64,000 nt of DNA. It comes from SIG480 sp045539475. GTDB taxonomy: Bacteria > Bacillota > Clostridia > Oscillospirales > JAAYXM01. Both the position numbers and the translations under genes were made by a program. Under the pieces are notes generated by a model. The model had not been told where the DNA came from and did not search any database. It worked only from the letters and a program-made list of their open reading frames with translations. Each line of letters opens with the position of its first letter. Position 1 is the stretch's first letter. Positions 17,555 to 25,918 of this stretch are shown in pieces. The stretch is taken from NCBI GenBank assembly GCA_045539475.1, contig JAZQFJ010000002.1:1-64000 (forward strand), given 5' to 3'.

Positions 17555-18256
17555 TTACATATATTCCCGCAGACTTTTCAGCGCCGCACGCTCGATTCTC
17601 GATACCTGAACCTGGGATATGCCCATAACGCGCGCCGCTTGCTGTTGCGTCATGCAACGGAAAAAACGCAGCATTATAACAACTCGCTCACGTTGAGAAA
17701 GCTTTTCTATCGCGTCGGAAAGCGTTATATATTCAAGCGTACTGTCCTCAATTCCGCGGTTTCCGAGAAGTTCCTCAAGCGTCTGCCCGTCCTCAGTTAT
17801 TTCACGGTCAAGTGATGTTGTCTGTGCTGTTGCGCATTCAGCCTGCGCGATTTCTTCGGCAGTAAGCCCGGTTTCTGCTGAAAGCTCGGAAAGCGTTGCT
17901 TCCCGCCCAAAACGTGAACAAAGCTCTGTGGCGGCGCGGCGTATTTTTGCGGCATTTTCCTTAAGTGTCCGGCTTACCTTTACCGCTCCGTCATCGCGCA
18001 GAAATCTGCGTATTTCTCCGGTTATTTTAGGTACGGCATATGTGGAAAATTGGTTTCCAAGGCTTTCATCAAAGCCGTGAACCGCCTTTATCAGACCTAC
18101 ACATCCAAGCTGATATAAGTCATCTGCATCACACCCACGCCCAAGAAAACGCTTTACGATACTCCATACGAGAGGGGAGTTTTCGCGTATTATCTGTTCA
18201 AATGCGGCATCATTTCCGTTTCTGGCTTTAAGTATCAGCTCAACTGTTTCTGTCAC
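17555..18256 (-). CDS. sigF: Forespore sigma factor SigF
   Basis: This 233-residue sigma-70-family protein directs early forespore transcription. Region 2 is visible as DADDLYQLGCVGLIKAV and FSTYAVPKITGEIRRFLRDD. Region 3 follows, and region 4 ends with a helix-turn-helix (AARVMGISQVQVSRIERAAL). Sequence alone cannot easily separate SigF from SigG, but its place as third gene after spoIIAA and spoIIAB identifies SigF. It starts with GTG inside the last codons of spoIIAB (17-base overlap), indicating translational coupling to its anti-sigma factor. The convergent terminator follows immediately. Confidence 0.93.
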   Translation of the reverse strand: MTETVELILKARNGNDAAFEQIIRENSPLVWSIVKRFLGRGCDADDLYQLGCVGLIKAVHGFDESLGNQFSTYAVPKITGEIRRFLRDDGAVKVSRTLKENAAKIRRAATELCSRFGREATLSELSAETGLTAEEIAQAECATAQTTSLDREITEDGQTLEELLGNRGIEDSTLEYITLSDAIEKLSQRERVVIMLRFFRCMTQQQAARVMGISQVQVSRIERAALKSLREYM

Positions 18257-18698
18257 GTGTCGCTCCTCCGGCGCGCATTGAAATTTTCTTTCTCATCGTA
18301 ACGGTTGTTCCTTTTCCTCTTTGAGAGCGGATTTTGAGGTTATCCGTAAAGCTTTCCATTATTGTAAAGCCCATACCGGAGCGGTCATCTCCGCCGGTGG
18401 TAAACATCGGTGTTTTTGCTTGCTCAATATCGCTTATTCCAAGTCCGCGGTCGCGCACAGAAATTTCAAATATGTTATTCTCTAAAATACGAAGCTTTAT
18501 GTAAATTTTTCCCACACAGTCGGGATAAGCGTGGACTGTGCAGTTTGTAACAGCCTCGCTTACGGCTGTTTTTATATCGCCTATCTCATCAAGTGTCGGG
18601 TCAAGCTGTGCCGCAAAAGCGGCAACCGCAGCACGCGCATAGCCTTCGTTTGCGGATTTACTCGGGAAAGTAAGGGTTACTTCATTTATAGTTTTCAT
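18240..18698 (-). CDS. spoIIAB: Anti-sigma F factor / serine kinase SpoIIAB
   Basis: This 152-residue GHKL-fold protein binds and silences SigF and phosphorylates SpoIIAA. The ATP site shows EAVTNCTVHAY (N-box), RDRGLGI (G1) and RSGMGFTIME (G2). Length and domain order match the family. The start follows an AAGGAG site, 12 bases after the spoIIAA stop. Its end overlaps the sigF start, which should keep the inhibitor and its target in step. Confidence 0.95.
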   Translation of the reverse strand: MKTINEVTLTFPSKSANEGYARAAVAAFAAQLDPTLDEIGDIKTAVSEAVTNCTVHAYPDCVGKIYIKLRILENNIFEISVRDRGLGISDIEQAKTPMFTTGGDDRSGMGFTIMESFTDNLKIRSQRGKGTTVTMRKKISMRAGGATRDRNS

Positions 18699-18710
18699 TG
18701 GTAATCTCCT

Positions 18711-19043
18711 TCATATGTTTACTTTGTCTTTTTCACGTTCGGAAATATTTAAAAGCTTGCATATTCCAGCGGCGGAAAAAACCTTGTATGCTTGCTTTGA
18801 TACGTTTATTACGCAGAAACTACTGCCTACGGAAGCAGCTCTTTTGTATGCTCCGATTACAAGGGCAATTCCCGAGCTGTCCATAAAGCTTACGCGCTCA
18901 AAATCAATAACAAGTTTTACAGGAAGCTCTATATCAGTTATTGCCGTGATTTCCGGAATGGCGCATCGCGCCGCGTGGTGATCAAGCTCTCCTGAAAGTG
19001 ATATTTTAAGCTCACCGCCGCATCGCTGTGATGATACCTTCAT
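18711..19043 (-). CDS. spoIIAA: Anti-sigma F factor antagonist SpoIIAA
   Basis: The 110-residue STAS-domain protein carries FMDSSGIAL, in which a serine (56/57) is the site phosphorylated by SpoIIAB. Unphosphorylated SpoIIAA displaces SigF from SpoIIAB. The ATG at 19043 is preferred because an AAAGGACG site precedes it and the product then has the family length. It is the first gene of the spoIIA operon. I looked for a SigH promoter upstream: a GCCGGAATTT sequence resembles the -35, but no good -10 GAAT element follows it. Confidence 0.94.
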   Translation of the reverse strand: MKVSSQRCGGELKISLSGELDHHAARCAIPEITAITDIELPVKLVIDFERVSFMDSSGIALVIGAYKRAASVGSSFCVINVSKQAYKVFSAAGICKLLNISEREKDKVNI

Positions 19044-19129
19044 TTTGCACGTCCTTTCTTTCTTTTGTTTACTATGCTTATAATACACCCAAACATATGC
19101 GATATATGTAAAATTCCGGCGACAAAACA

Positions 19130-19156
19130 AAAAAATCCCCCGAAGGGGATTTTTTA
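19130..19156 (-). terminator. Terminator of the RR-HK-HtrA operon
   Basis: AAAAAATCCCC and GGGGATTTTTT pair around a small loop. It lies just after the htrA stop on the minus strand and separates that operon from spoIIA. Confidence 0.88.
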
Positions 19157-19167
19157 TCTGATATTTA

Positions 19168-20586
19168 TCAGCTGGCTTCGGATTGTGCGGTTGATAACGT
19201 TGCCTCATCCATAAGGATAACCTCAATATCAACCTCTTGCGAGTTTCTGTAAATCGTGAGAGTTACCTTATCGCCGGCTGTGAAATTGTCGCGTATTTTC
19301 TTGATTTCTGCGGTAGAGGAAAGGGCAGTGCCGTTCATTTTTGTTATGATATCACCGCGTCTTATTCCTTTTTTGAATGCATCGGAATACGGGTGAACGT
19401 AGTCAATGAGAAGTCCTGCCGGAAGACCGTAGAACATAGAGTCGCGATCGCTAAGCGTTGTTCCGCTGATTCCGATTGACGGACGTCCCTTTACGTAGCC
19501 TCGTGAAATAAGCTCATCAATTATCGGCTTTGCCGTGTTCATCGGAATTGCAAATCCGAGTCCTTCATAGTATGATATACCGACCTTTACAGTGTTGATA
19601 CCTATTACCTGGCCGAATTCGTTGACGAGCGGACCTCCGGAATTTCCCGGGTTTATGGAAGCGTCCGTCTGGATAAGAGTCATCGTCCTGTCCTCGACGA
19701 TTATGTCGCGGTTTATTGCGGAGATTATACCGTAGGTAACGGTGTTCTGGAGCTGAAGCCCTGCAGGATTTCCTATTGCGATTGCAGGATCGCCCTGTTC
19801 AAGCTTGTCGGAATCGCCAAATTCTGCCGCCTTAAGTCCTGTCGCATTTACCTTGATAACAGCGAGGTCTGAGCGTGAATCCGATCCGATAAGGCGTGCA
19901 TCATACGTTTCACCGTTGTCGAGAACAACCTGAATGGTTGTCATTCCTTCAATAACATGGTTGTTTGTGATTATATATCCGTCCTCTGACATAATAATGC
20001 CTGATCCAACAGAAGAAGAGGAAAAGTTTGCCGTGCTCTGGCAGGTAACGCCGACAACGGATGCACGTACCTTTTCAGATACCTGTTTTACTGTCAGTGC
20101 GCCGTCGGTGGTTTTGGCACCCTCGGATTTCGGGGATTCGTTTATCGTAAGATGATCTTTAATCTCTTGCTCGTCAATAAGGTTTTCTATAACGTTATCG
20201 TTGTTGCTGTTGACATTGGGATGGGAAAATTTAATGAATGCAACAATAAGTGTTGCGGAGATTATAAGATACAGAGCTCCGATGACGCATATAAGAACTA
20301 TCACCCATGTGGGAGTTCGTCTGGGCTTGTATTGCATGTTTATCGGACCGTTGGAGTAATAAGAATTGTCACCGTAGGGCGGGGGAGTTTGCTGCTCAAA
20401 AAAAGGCTCCTCGTGAGGTTGTTCCTCTGATGGCTTTTCTTCGTCCTGCGCTTGTTGCTCTTCTCCGGTAATATTTTCCTCTGTCGGTGTTTCGGCATCG
20501 GTTTCACTTTCGTGGAAACTGTCGGTTGCGGGCATTGTATTTTCCTCGTTTTCGTTGTCCCGGTTATTCATTAATTCATCGTTCAT
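19168..20586 (-). CDS. htrA: HtrA-type membrane-anchored serine protease with PDZ domain
   Basis: The 472-residue protein has an acidic, Glu/Pro-rich cytoplasmic N-terminus (1-90) and one transmembrane helix (~93-117). An S1C trypsin-like domain holds His210 (TNNHVIEG), Asp240 (SRSDLAV) and Ser316 (GNSGGPL). A C-terminal PDZ domain (~375-460) has GLLIDYV and GDIITKMNG. HtrA enzymes degrade or refold misfolded proteins at the cell surface. The start has an AAGGAGG site. It is the third gene of an operon after a response regulator and histidine kinase. This resembles the CssRS-HtrA secretion-stress circuit of Bacillus, so it is probably a target of that pair. Confidence 0.93.
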   Translation of the reverse strand: MNDELMNNRDNENEENTMPATDSFHESETDAETPTEENITGEEQQAQDEEKPSEEQPHEEPFFEQQTPPPYGDNSYYSNGPINMQYKPRRTPTWVIVLICVIGALYLIISATLIVAFIKFSHPNVNSNNDNVIENLIDEQEIKDHLTINESPKSEGAKTTDGALTVKQVSEKVRASVVGVTCQSTANFSSSSVGSGIIMSEDGYIITNNHVIEGMTTIQVVLDNGETYDARLIGSDSRSDLAVIKVNATGLKAAEFGDSDKLEQGDPAIAIGNPAGLQLQNTVTYGIISAINRDIIVEDRTMTLIQTDASINPGNSGGPLVNEFGQVIGINTVKVGISYYEGLGFAIPMNTAKPIIDELISRGYVKGRPSIGISGTTLSDRDSMFYGLPAGLLIDYVHPYSDAFKKGIRRGDIITKMNGTALSSTAEIKKIRDNFTAGDKVTLTIYRNSQEVDIEVILMDEATLSTAQSEAS

Positions 20587-20623
20587 TTCAAGATCCTCCT
20601 TGTGTTTTTGTGCTTTAGCACTG

Positions 20624-22048
20624 TCAGCTTTGTGTATATCTACGAATTGAAACCGTGAAAGAAAACTCGGTGTATCCGTTTTCGCTGACTGCCCATATTT
20701 TTCCTTTGTGCTGGTTGATTATTGTTTTGGCAATATAAAGCCCGAGTCCCAATCCGCTTTTGTCCTTAGAGCGCGAGCTGTCTGTTTTGTGGAATCTGTC
20801 AAACACGTATTTAAGCTGTTCTTTCGGAATTTCCGCGCCGTAGTTGCGAACGGAAAATGTGAGTTTATCTCCTTTTTCGAAGGCCTTTATGTCAACTGCA
20901 GAGTTCGTTTCTGAAAACTTAATTGCGTTGTCAATAAGATTATACACTACTTGATAAAGTGCATCCTCATTTGCAAATATATTTATCGCGTGCGACGGTA
21001 TTTCGATATTCAATGAAATCTGCCGTTCTCCTGCACGTTGTTCAAAGCTTATTGCCGCACGCCGCAGAAGCTCACAGAAATCAAATGTGGTGCTTTCAGC
21101 GGTTATATCTTTGCCCTGAAGAACCGTTATTTCAAGCATTCTGCTCACAAGGCGTGAAAGTCTGTGGACTTCATCGGAAACAATTCGGAGATATCGTTCG
21201 CGACGTTCTTCGGGAATTGTTCCGTCAAGCATTCCGTCTACAAATCCGCCGATAGATGTCATCGGTGAGCGAAGCTCATGCGAGACGTTTGCGACGAAAG
21301 CACGCCGTAGTTCTTCTGATTTTTCAAGAGAGTCTGCCATATTGTTGAATGCGTGCGTCAGATCTCCGATTTCGTCGCTTGAGTAAACAGGAACGCGCGT
21401 TGAAAAGTCGCCGTGCGCAAATTTTCTTGACGCCGTGGCTATTTGCTTTAGCGGACGTGTCATCCTTCTTATAATAAAGTATGACGCAAAGGAAGTGAGG
21501 ATAAACACGGCAACGGACAAAAGCAAGAAGAGATTTCTCACGTACATTGTAAGCATCTGGATGTACCTGATGGACGTTGTCACATAAACGTATGCAATAG
21601 GTTCTCCGGCATCGTTTTTAGTAACGAGACCCACTGTGTAGTTTTCGCCTTCATACAGCCCGTCAAGAGTTCCTGTTGCCGAATATTCTTCCGAAGTAAG
21701 CGTTTTTTCAAGGATGCCCGCGCTGACTCTGGAATTCATATATTTGTTGCCGCGCATGTCTGATGTAAGAAAAATCTGCCCGTTTGTGTCACACACGATA
21801 ACGTGTATCTGCGCATCGTTTGTCATAGACGCGAGAACCGTTTTTATCATTTGTTCATGCGTTATGGAGTGGTTGTAATAAAGATCCTCTGTCATACTTG
21901 AAACACGTTCCGCAGCGCGCTGAAGAGATTCGTGCTTTTCGGCAACGGAGTAGTTGTACATCTGAAAAGAAAGACCGACACCGACCACAACAAGACACGC
22001 AATCATCGGAAAGGCGATCATCAGAAAGTATTTGTAAAGAAGCTTCAC
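20624..22048 (-). CDS. Sensor histidine kinase
   Basis: This 474-residue membrane kinase has a first helix at ~8-30 and an extracellular sensor (~31-165). A second helix (~170-193) and a HAMP linker (~195-248) follow. The HisKA domain has phospho-acceptor His257 (NVSHELRSP), and the HATPase domain has an N-box (NLIDNAIKFS) and G-box (SGLGLGLYI). It starts with GTG after a GAGGAA site, ten bases downstream of the response regulator stop. It should phosphorylate that regulator in response to an envelope signal. The htrA gene follows 37 bases later. Confidence 0.93.
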   Translation of the reverse strand: MKLLYKYFLMIAFPMIACLVVVGVGLSFQMYNYSVAEKHESLQRAAERVSSMTEDLYYNHSITHEQMIKTVLASMTNDAQIHVIVCDTNGQIFLTSDMRGNKYMNSRVSAGILEKTLTSEEYSATGTLDGLYEGENYTVGLVTKNDAGEPIAYVYVTTSIRYIQMLTMYVRNLFLLLSVAVFILTSFASYFIIRRMTRPLKQIATASRKFAHGDFSTRVPVYSSDEIGDLTHAFNNMADSLEKSEELRRAFVANVSHELRSPMTSIGGFVDGMLDGTIPEERRERYLRIVSDEVHRLSRLVSRMLEITVLQGKDITAESTTFDFCELLRRAAISFEQRAGERQISLNIEIPSHAINIFANEDALYQVVYNLIDNAIKFSETNSAVDIKAFEKGDKLTFSVRNYGAEIPKEQLKYVFDRFHKTDSSRSKDKSGLGLGLYIAKTIINQHKGKIWAVSENGYTEFSFTVSIRRYTQS

Positions 22049-22058
22049 TGACTATTCC

Positions 22059-22757
22059 TCATTTGTCGGGATTAAGCTCAAACTTATACCCGACACCCCA
22101 GACGGTCTTGAGCGACCACTTTTCACTTGCTCCGTCTATTTTTTCACGCAGCCGCTTAACGTGCACGTCAACGGTTCTCGAATCGCCAAAGTATTCAAAG
22201 CCCCATACGTCGTCAAGAAGCTGGTTGCGCGTGAAAACTCTGTTCGGGTGGGATGCAAGATAGTTTAAAAGCTCAAGCTCCTTCGGCGGCATATCCACTT
22301 TCTTTCCTTTAATAAGAACCTCGTATGCAGACATATTTATGGAAAGATTGTCAAAGCTTTTGATATCGGCGCTTTCTGTTGCTTCATTGCCGGGAGTATA
22401 TCTTCGGAGTACGGCGTGAATGCGCGCGATTACCTCTTTCATATCAAAAGGCTTTGAAATATAGTCATCCGCACCCAGCTCAAGGCCGGTCACTTTGTCG
22501 GTAGTTTCATCCTTTGCCGTAAGCATTATTATGGGTGTTTTGTCGCTCTTTCGGATTTCGCGGCAAACCTCCCAACCGTCCATTTCGGGAAGCATTATAT
22601 CAAGCAAAACTATGTCTGGATGGATGCTGAAAAAAGTATCAACGCCCGCTTTGCCATCGGATGCAAGAGTTACATCGAAGCCATCCTTTTCAAGATAAAG
22701 ACTTATAAGCTCTGCTATGTTTGGGTCATCTTCAATAATAAGTACACGTGTGGGCAT
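22059..22757 (-). CDS. OmpR/PhoB-family response regulator
   Basis: The 232-residue protein has a receiver domain with acidic pair ED-D at 9-11, phospho-acceptor Asp53 in LLDIMLPEMDG and the TAKDE motif. A winged-helix DNA-binding domain follows, with RVFTRNQLLDDVWG and TVDVHVKRLREKI. The ATG at 22757 is chosen for its AAGGAGGG site; an in-frame extension of 12 codons has no site. It is first in the operon with its kinase and htrA. Its likely regulon is envelope stress genes, by analogy to CssR. Confidence 0.93.
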   Translation of the reverse strand: MPTRVLIIEDDPNIAELISLYLEKDGFDVTLASDGKAGVDTFFSIHPDIVLLDIMLPEMDGWEVCREIRKSDKTPIIMLTAKDETTDKVTGLELGADDYISKPFDMKEVIARIHAVLRRYTPGNEATESADIKSFDNLSINMSAYEVLIKGKKVDMPPKELELLNYLASHPNRVFTRNQLLDDVWGFEYFGDSRTVDVHVKRLREKIDGASEKWSLKTVWGVGYKFELNPDK

Positions 22758-22871
22758 AATATATCCCTCCTTCTGATTTATATTATACACCATAAAAATC
22801 GGAAATAGTGAATAATTTGTAAAACGTTAAATAAAAATGAATGAACATTTGTAAAATCCTGCTGTTTACAG

Positions 22872-22898
22872 TAATCCCACCCTTTGCGGGTGGGATTA
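22872..22898. terminator. Hairpin downstream of nhaC, weak terminator
   Basis: TAATCCCACCC pairs with GGGTGGGATTA around TTTGC. It lies just beyond the nhaC stop codon, but no good U-tract follows on the minus strand, so termination may be partial. Confidence 0.5.
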
Positions 22899-22903
22899 TG
22901 TTA

Positions 22904-24229
22904 TCATTTTTCCTTTGCTATGAAAATTGAAACCAAAGAGCTTATCAGTAAAAGATATGGATAGAAGAGGTACGGCATTATGTCAAATGCCGAAATGTTA
23001 TATCCGGCAACGGCAACAGCGGAAATTGCAACAAGAAGCTGTGCACCGTAGGGAATAACGCCTTGAAAGATGCAGGAGAATGTGTCAAGAATTGATGCGG
23101 CTTTTTTCGGAGAGATGCCGTAGTTTTCAGCCATTTCCTTCGCGATGGGATTTGCCATAACTATTGCAACGGTGTTGTTGGCGGTTGCAATATCCATTGC
23201 ACCTACGAGGAGGCCCATGCCTATCTGACCGCCGCGCTTTCCTTTGAAAATCTTTTTTATTGCATAAAGCAGGGCGTCAAAACCGCCGTGCTCGCGTATC
23301 AGTGCGCATATTGCAGAAACAAGGATTGCAACCATTGCGGTTTCAAACATACCTGCGGCGCCTTCCTTCATATTGACCAGAAGCGTCATGGTATCGGCGG
23401 CACCGGTAGAGAGCATTATAGTCGCTCCGGAAACAATTCCGATAATAAGGACCGCAAAGACATTGATTCCGGCAATGCCGCCTATAAGAACGAGAATGTA
23501 GGGGATAACCTGAATCAAATTGTAGTCGTGTGCAATCTCGCCGGTGATCTCGGTGTTCAGAGAAAGAACGAGAATGAGCGCGAGTGCGGCGAGCGCCGCA
23601 GGGAGCGCAATTGCAAAGTTTGCGCTGAACTTATCGCGCATACGGCAGCCTTGTCCGTTGCAGGCGGCGATGGTGGTATCGGATATGAATGAAAGATTGT
23701 CGCCGAACATCGCGCCTCCGACAACTGAGCCGACACAAAGCGGAAGTGAAAATCCACTTGCGGAGGAAACAGAAACTGCAATCGGCGTTATAAGCGTTAT
23801 TGTTCCGACGGAAGTTCCCATTGCAAGAGAAACGAAGCAACTTACAACGAAAAGAACTGCAACCGAAAACTTCGGAGGGATTACCGACAGTAAAAAGTAA
23901 GCAACACTGTCGGCGCTTGAGCGTCCGACCACGCCGACGAATATTCCAGCGACGAGGAAAATAAGCACCATTGTTATAATGTTTTTATCTCCGGCACCTG
24001 CTCCCATAACGGAAAGCTTTTCGTCAAAAGAAAGCTTTTTGTTCTGTATGCAGGCGATAAAAAGAGATATCAGGAAAATAACAACAATAGGGATGTTGTA
24101 AAAGCCCATTTCGTACTTCAAAATGTACTCAAAAGTGATTCCGAGCCCTAAATAGAGGAAAAGAAAAGCTCCAATCGGCAAAAGTGCCAAAAAGTTACCG
24201 CATTTTTCTTTTGAAATTTTATCCTTCAT
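22904..24229 (-). CDS. NhaC-family Na+/H+ antiporter
   Basis: This ~441-residue polytopic membrane protein has about ten to twelve hydrophobic helices. It shows the NhaC/ArsB-superfamily pattern: ADSVAYFLLSVIPP, AMGTSVGTITLITPIA, GAMFGDNLSFISDTT and MDIATANNTVAIVM. The Asp-rich FGDNLSFISDT helix is typical of NhaC proteins. It should exchange Na+ (or a related cation or acid) for protons at the cytoplasmic membrane. Some family members carry malate/lactate instead, so the substrate is not certain. The ATG at 24229 has an AAGGAG site. It is transcribed divergently from the YgjV-like gene. Confidence 0.85.
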   Translation of the reverse strand: MKDKISKEKCGNFLALLPIGAFLFLYLGLGITFEYILKYEMGFYNIPIVVIFLISLFIACIQNKKLSFDEKLSVMGAGAGDKNIITMVLIFLVAGIFVGVVGRSSADSVAYFLLSVIPPKFSVAVLFVVSCFVSLAMGTSVGTITLITPIAVSVSSASGFSLPLCVGSVVGGAMFGDNLSFISDTTIAACNGQGCRMRDKFSANFAIALPAALAALALILVLSLNTEITGEIAHDYNLIQVIPYILVLIGGIAGINVFAVLIIGIVSGATIMLSTGAADTMTLLVNMKEGAAGMFETAMVAILVSAICALIREHGGFDALLYAIKKIFKGKRGGQIGMGLLVGAMDIATANNTVAIVMANPIAKEMAENYGISPKKAASILDTFSCIFQGVIPYGAQLLVAISAVAVAGYNISAFDIMPYLFYPYLLLISSLVSIFIAKEK

Positions 24230-24243
24230 ATAATATAATCTCC

Positions 24244-24293
24244 TTGAAAGTTTCTTCAAAGAGTATTATAATAGTAAATGGTAAAAAAATCAA
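24244..24293. promoter_or_regulatory. Overlapping divergent promoters for nhaC and the ygjV-like gene
   Basis: Plus strand: TTGAAA (24244-24249), 17 bases, TATAAT (24267-24272). Minus strand: TTGATT (24293-24288), 17 bases, TATAAT (24270-24265). The two -10 hexamers overlap by four bases, and the leftward -35 overlaps the ribosome binding site of the rightward gene. Simultaneous occupancy looks impossible. Confidence 0.6.
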
Positions 24294-24308
24294 GGAGAAA
24301 ACTTCATT

Positions 24309-24860
24309 ATGTATATAATTGCACAAGTGATAGGGATTATTGCGCTTATTCTTGCTGTAATATCCTTTCAGCAGAAAACACATAAATATATTCTTGCGTT
24401 TCAGCTTGCCGCAAATTTTGCGTTTGTTCTCCATTTCGGACTCCTCGGTGCATATACGGGCGCGATATTAAACGCAGTTGCGCTTTTGCGTTCGGTTGTT
24501 TTTGTCAATAAGGGCAAGGCGTGGGCGGACAGCAGAATGTGGCTGTGGCTCTTTTGCGCATTGTCCGTTGTGGCGGGGATATTTACGTGGCAAAACGCGC
24601 TGTCTGTTCTGCCTATTCTCGGCATGGTTTGCACCACCGTCGCTTTTTGGATAAAAACACCGAAGTATGTCCGGTTGTGTGCGCTTCCGAGCTCTCCGCT
24701 CTGGCTTGTGTATAATTTCGTAAACAGCGCATGGGGTGGGATGATTACTGAGGTAATAAATATGGCTTCGATTATCGTCGCAGTCATAAGGCTTGATGTT
24801 ATCGGTGAAAAGAAATGCATAAAACAAGTAGATGTTATGAATAATATTCAAAAAATGTAA
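24309..24860 (+). CDS. YgjV-like inner membrane protein
   Basis: This 183-residue protein consists of about six hydrophobic helices separated by short loops, matching the YgjV family of small integral membrane proteins. Landmarks are an ISFQQKTHKYIL-type start and LLGAYTGAILNAVALLRS in the second and third helices. The function of the family is unknown. The start follows an AAGGAG site. It is divergent from the antiporter through shared promoter DNA. Its last codons contain an ARG-box-like palindrome belonging to the next promoter. Confidence 0.75.
   Translation: MYIIAQVIGIIALILAVISFQQKTHKYILAFQLAANFAFVLHFGLLGAYTGAILNAVALLRSVVFVNKGKAWADSRMWLWLFCALSVVAGIFTWQNALSVLPILGMVCTTVAFWIKTPKYVRLCALPSSPLWLVYNFVNSAWGGMITEVINMASIIVAVIRLDVIGEKKCIKQVDVMNNIQKM
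24838..24850. promoter_or_regulatory. Possible ARG box 1 (ArgR/AhrC operator)
   Basis: TGAATAATATTCA is a perfect inverted repeat close to the arginine-repressor box (TGAAT, short AT spacer, ATTCA), with a spacer one base short of the usual four. It lies 28 bases upstream of the -35 of the arg operon. Confidence 0.45.
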
Positions 24861-24878
24861 ATAATTATAAAATAGATA

Positions 24879-24908
24879 TTGACAAAAATAGCTGTCGTGG
24901 TGTATAAT
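24879..24908 (+). promoter_or_regulatory. Promoter of the arginine operon
   Basis: A perfect TTGACA (24879-24884) and a perfect TATAAT (24903-24908) are spaced 18 bases apart. It is the only strong promoter before argC and probably drives argCJBDF. Confidence 0.75.
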
Positions 24909-24914
24909 AATTCA
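24901..24914. promoter_or_regulatory. Possible ARG box 2 overlapping the -10
   Basis: TGTATAATAATTCA matches the ARG-box pattern TGAATxxxxATTCA at most positions and covers the -10 hexamer. Repressor bound here would block RNA polymerase. No argR gene is in the window. Confidence 0.5.
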
Positions 24915-24974
24915 AAATATATCATGGCAAGCTGTTTTTTGCTGGAGAATAAAAACATAAAAAGAGGAATTGAA

Positions 24975-25898
24975 ATGACTAAGGTATTTATTGACGGAAG
25001 CGCCGGAACAACGGGACTGCGTATTCACGAGCGTTTGGCGGGAAGACGGGATATAGAGCTGATGCTTCTTTCGGAGAAGCTTCGTAAGGATACATCCGCG
25101 CGCCGGGAAATGCTCAATACGGCAGATATCGTTTTTCTCTGTTTGCCGGATGCGGCGGCAATTGAAGCTGTCGGAATGGTTGAGAACAGGAATACCGCGG
25201 TTATTGACACATCTACTGCCCACCGCACAAATGATTCGTGGGCATACGGCTTTCCTGAAATCTCCGGTGGCAGGGAAAAGATAAAAGTATCAAAGCGAAT
25301 TGCAAACCCGGGCTGCCACGCAAGCGGCGTTGTTGCGCTTACGGCACCGCTGGTTGAAGCCGGAATTATTGGACGTGATGCGCAGCTCTCTGCTTTTTCG
25401 ATTACCGGATATTCCGGCGGTGGAAAGAAAATGATAGCGGAGTATGAAGAAGAAACGCGAGGTGCTCTTCTTGGTGCGCCGAGAATGTACGGGATTTCCC
25501 AGTCTCACAAGCATCTGCCGGAAATAGTCAAGGTATGCGGTCTTGCGTCCGCGCCGGTATTTTGTCCGATTGTTGCGCCGTATTATAGCGGAATGGAGGT
25601 TACGATTCCGCTTCACGTAAATCAGATACAGGGAAGCATTAATGATATTAAAAAGGTATATGCCGATTATTATAAGAACGGTCTCGTTCATTATTCGGAT
25701 GCCGCTGATGAGTCAGGCTTTATGTCTGCCGGCGCGCTTTCTGACCGTGACGATATGGAAATATCCGTCTGCGGCAATGATGAAAGAATTCTTCTTGTAT
25801 CAAGATTTGATAATCTCGGCAAGGGTGCATCCGGCTCGGCTATTCAGAATATGAACATCCTTCTCGGTGTGGATGAAAAAACAGGACTTAACGTTTAA
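24975..25898 (+). CDS. argC: N-acetyl-gamma-glutamyl-phosphate reductase, type 2
   Basis: The enzyme reduces N-acetylglutamyl-phosphate to the semialdehyde with NADPH (arginine step 3). The 307-residue product belongs to the shorter type 2 ArgC group. It starts MTKVFIDGSAGTTGLRIHER, has the catalytic cysteine in ANPGCHASG and ends with DNLGKGASGSA. The ATG at 24975 follows an AGAGGAA site; the frame is open 32 codons further up but would overlap the promoter. First gene of argCJBDF. Confidence 0.95.
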   Translation: MTKVFIDGSAGTTGLRIHERLAGRRDIELMLLSEKLRKDTSARREMLNTADIVFLCLPDAAAIEAVGMVENRNTAVIDTSTAHRTNDSWAYGFPEISGGREKIKVSKRIANPGCHASGVVALTAPLVEAGIIGRDAQLSAFSITGYSGGGKKMIAEYEEETRGALLGAPRMYGISQSHKHLPEIVKVCGLASAPVFCPIVAPYYSGMEVTIPLHVNQIQGSINDIKKVYADYYKNGLVHYSDAADESGFMSAGALSDRDDMEISVCGNDERILLVSRFDNLGKGASGSAIQNMNILLGVDEKTGLNV

Positions 25899-25918
25899 AA
25901 AAGGAAACGGTGATAAAA

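Noticed and set aside
17555..18256. The sigma factor as SigG
   Set aside because: Its operon with spoIIAA and spoIIAB is specific to SigF.
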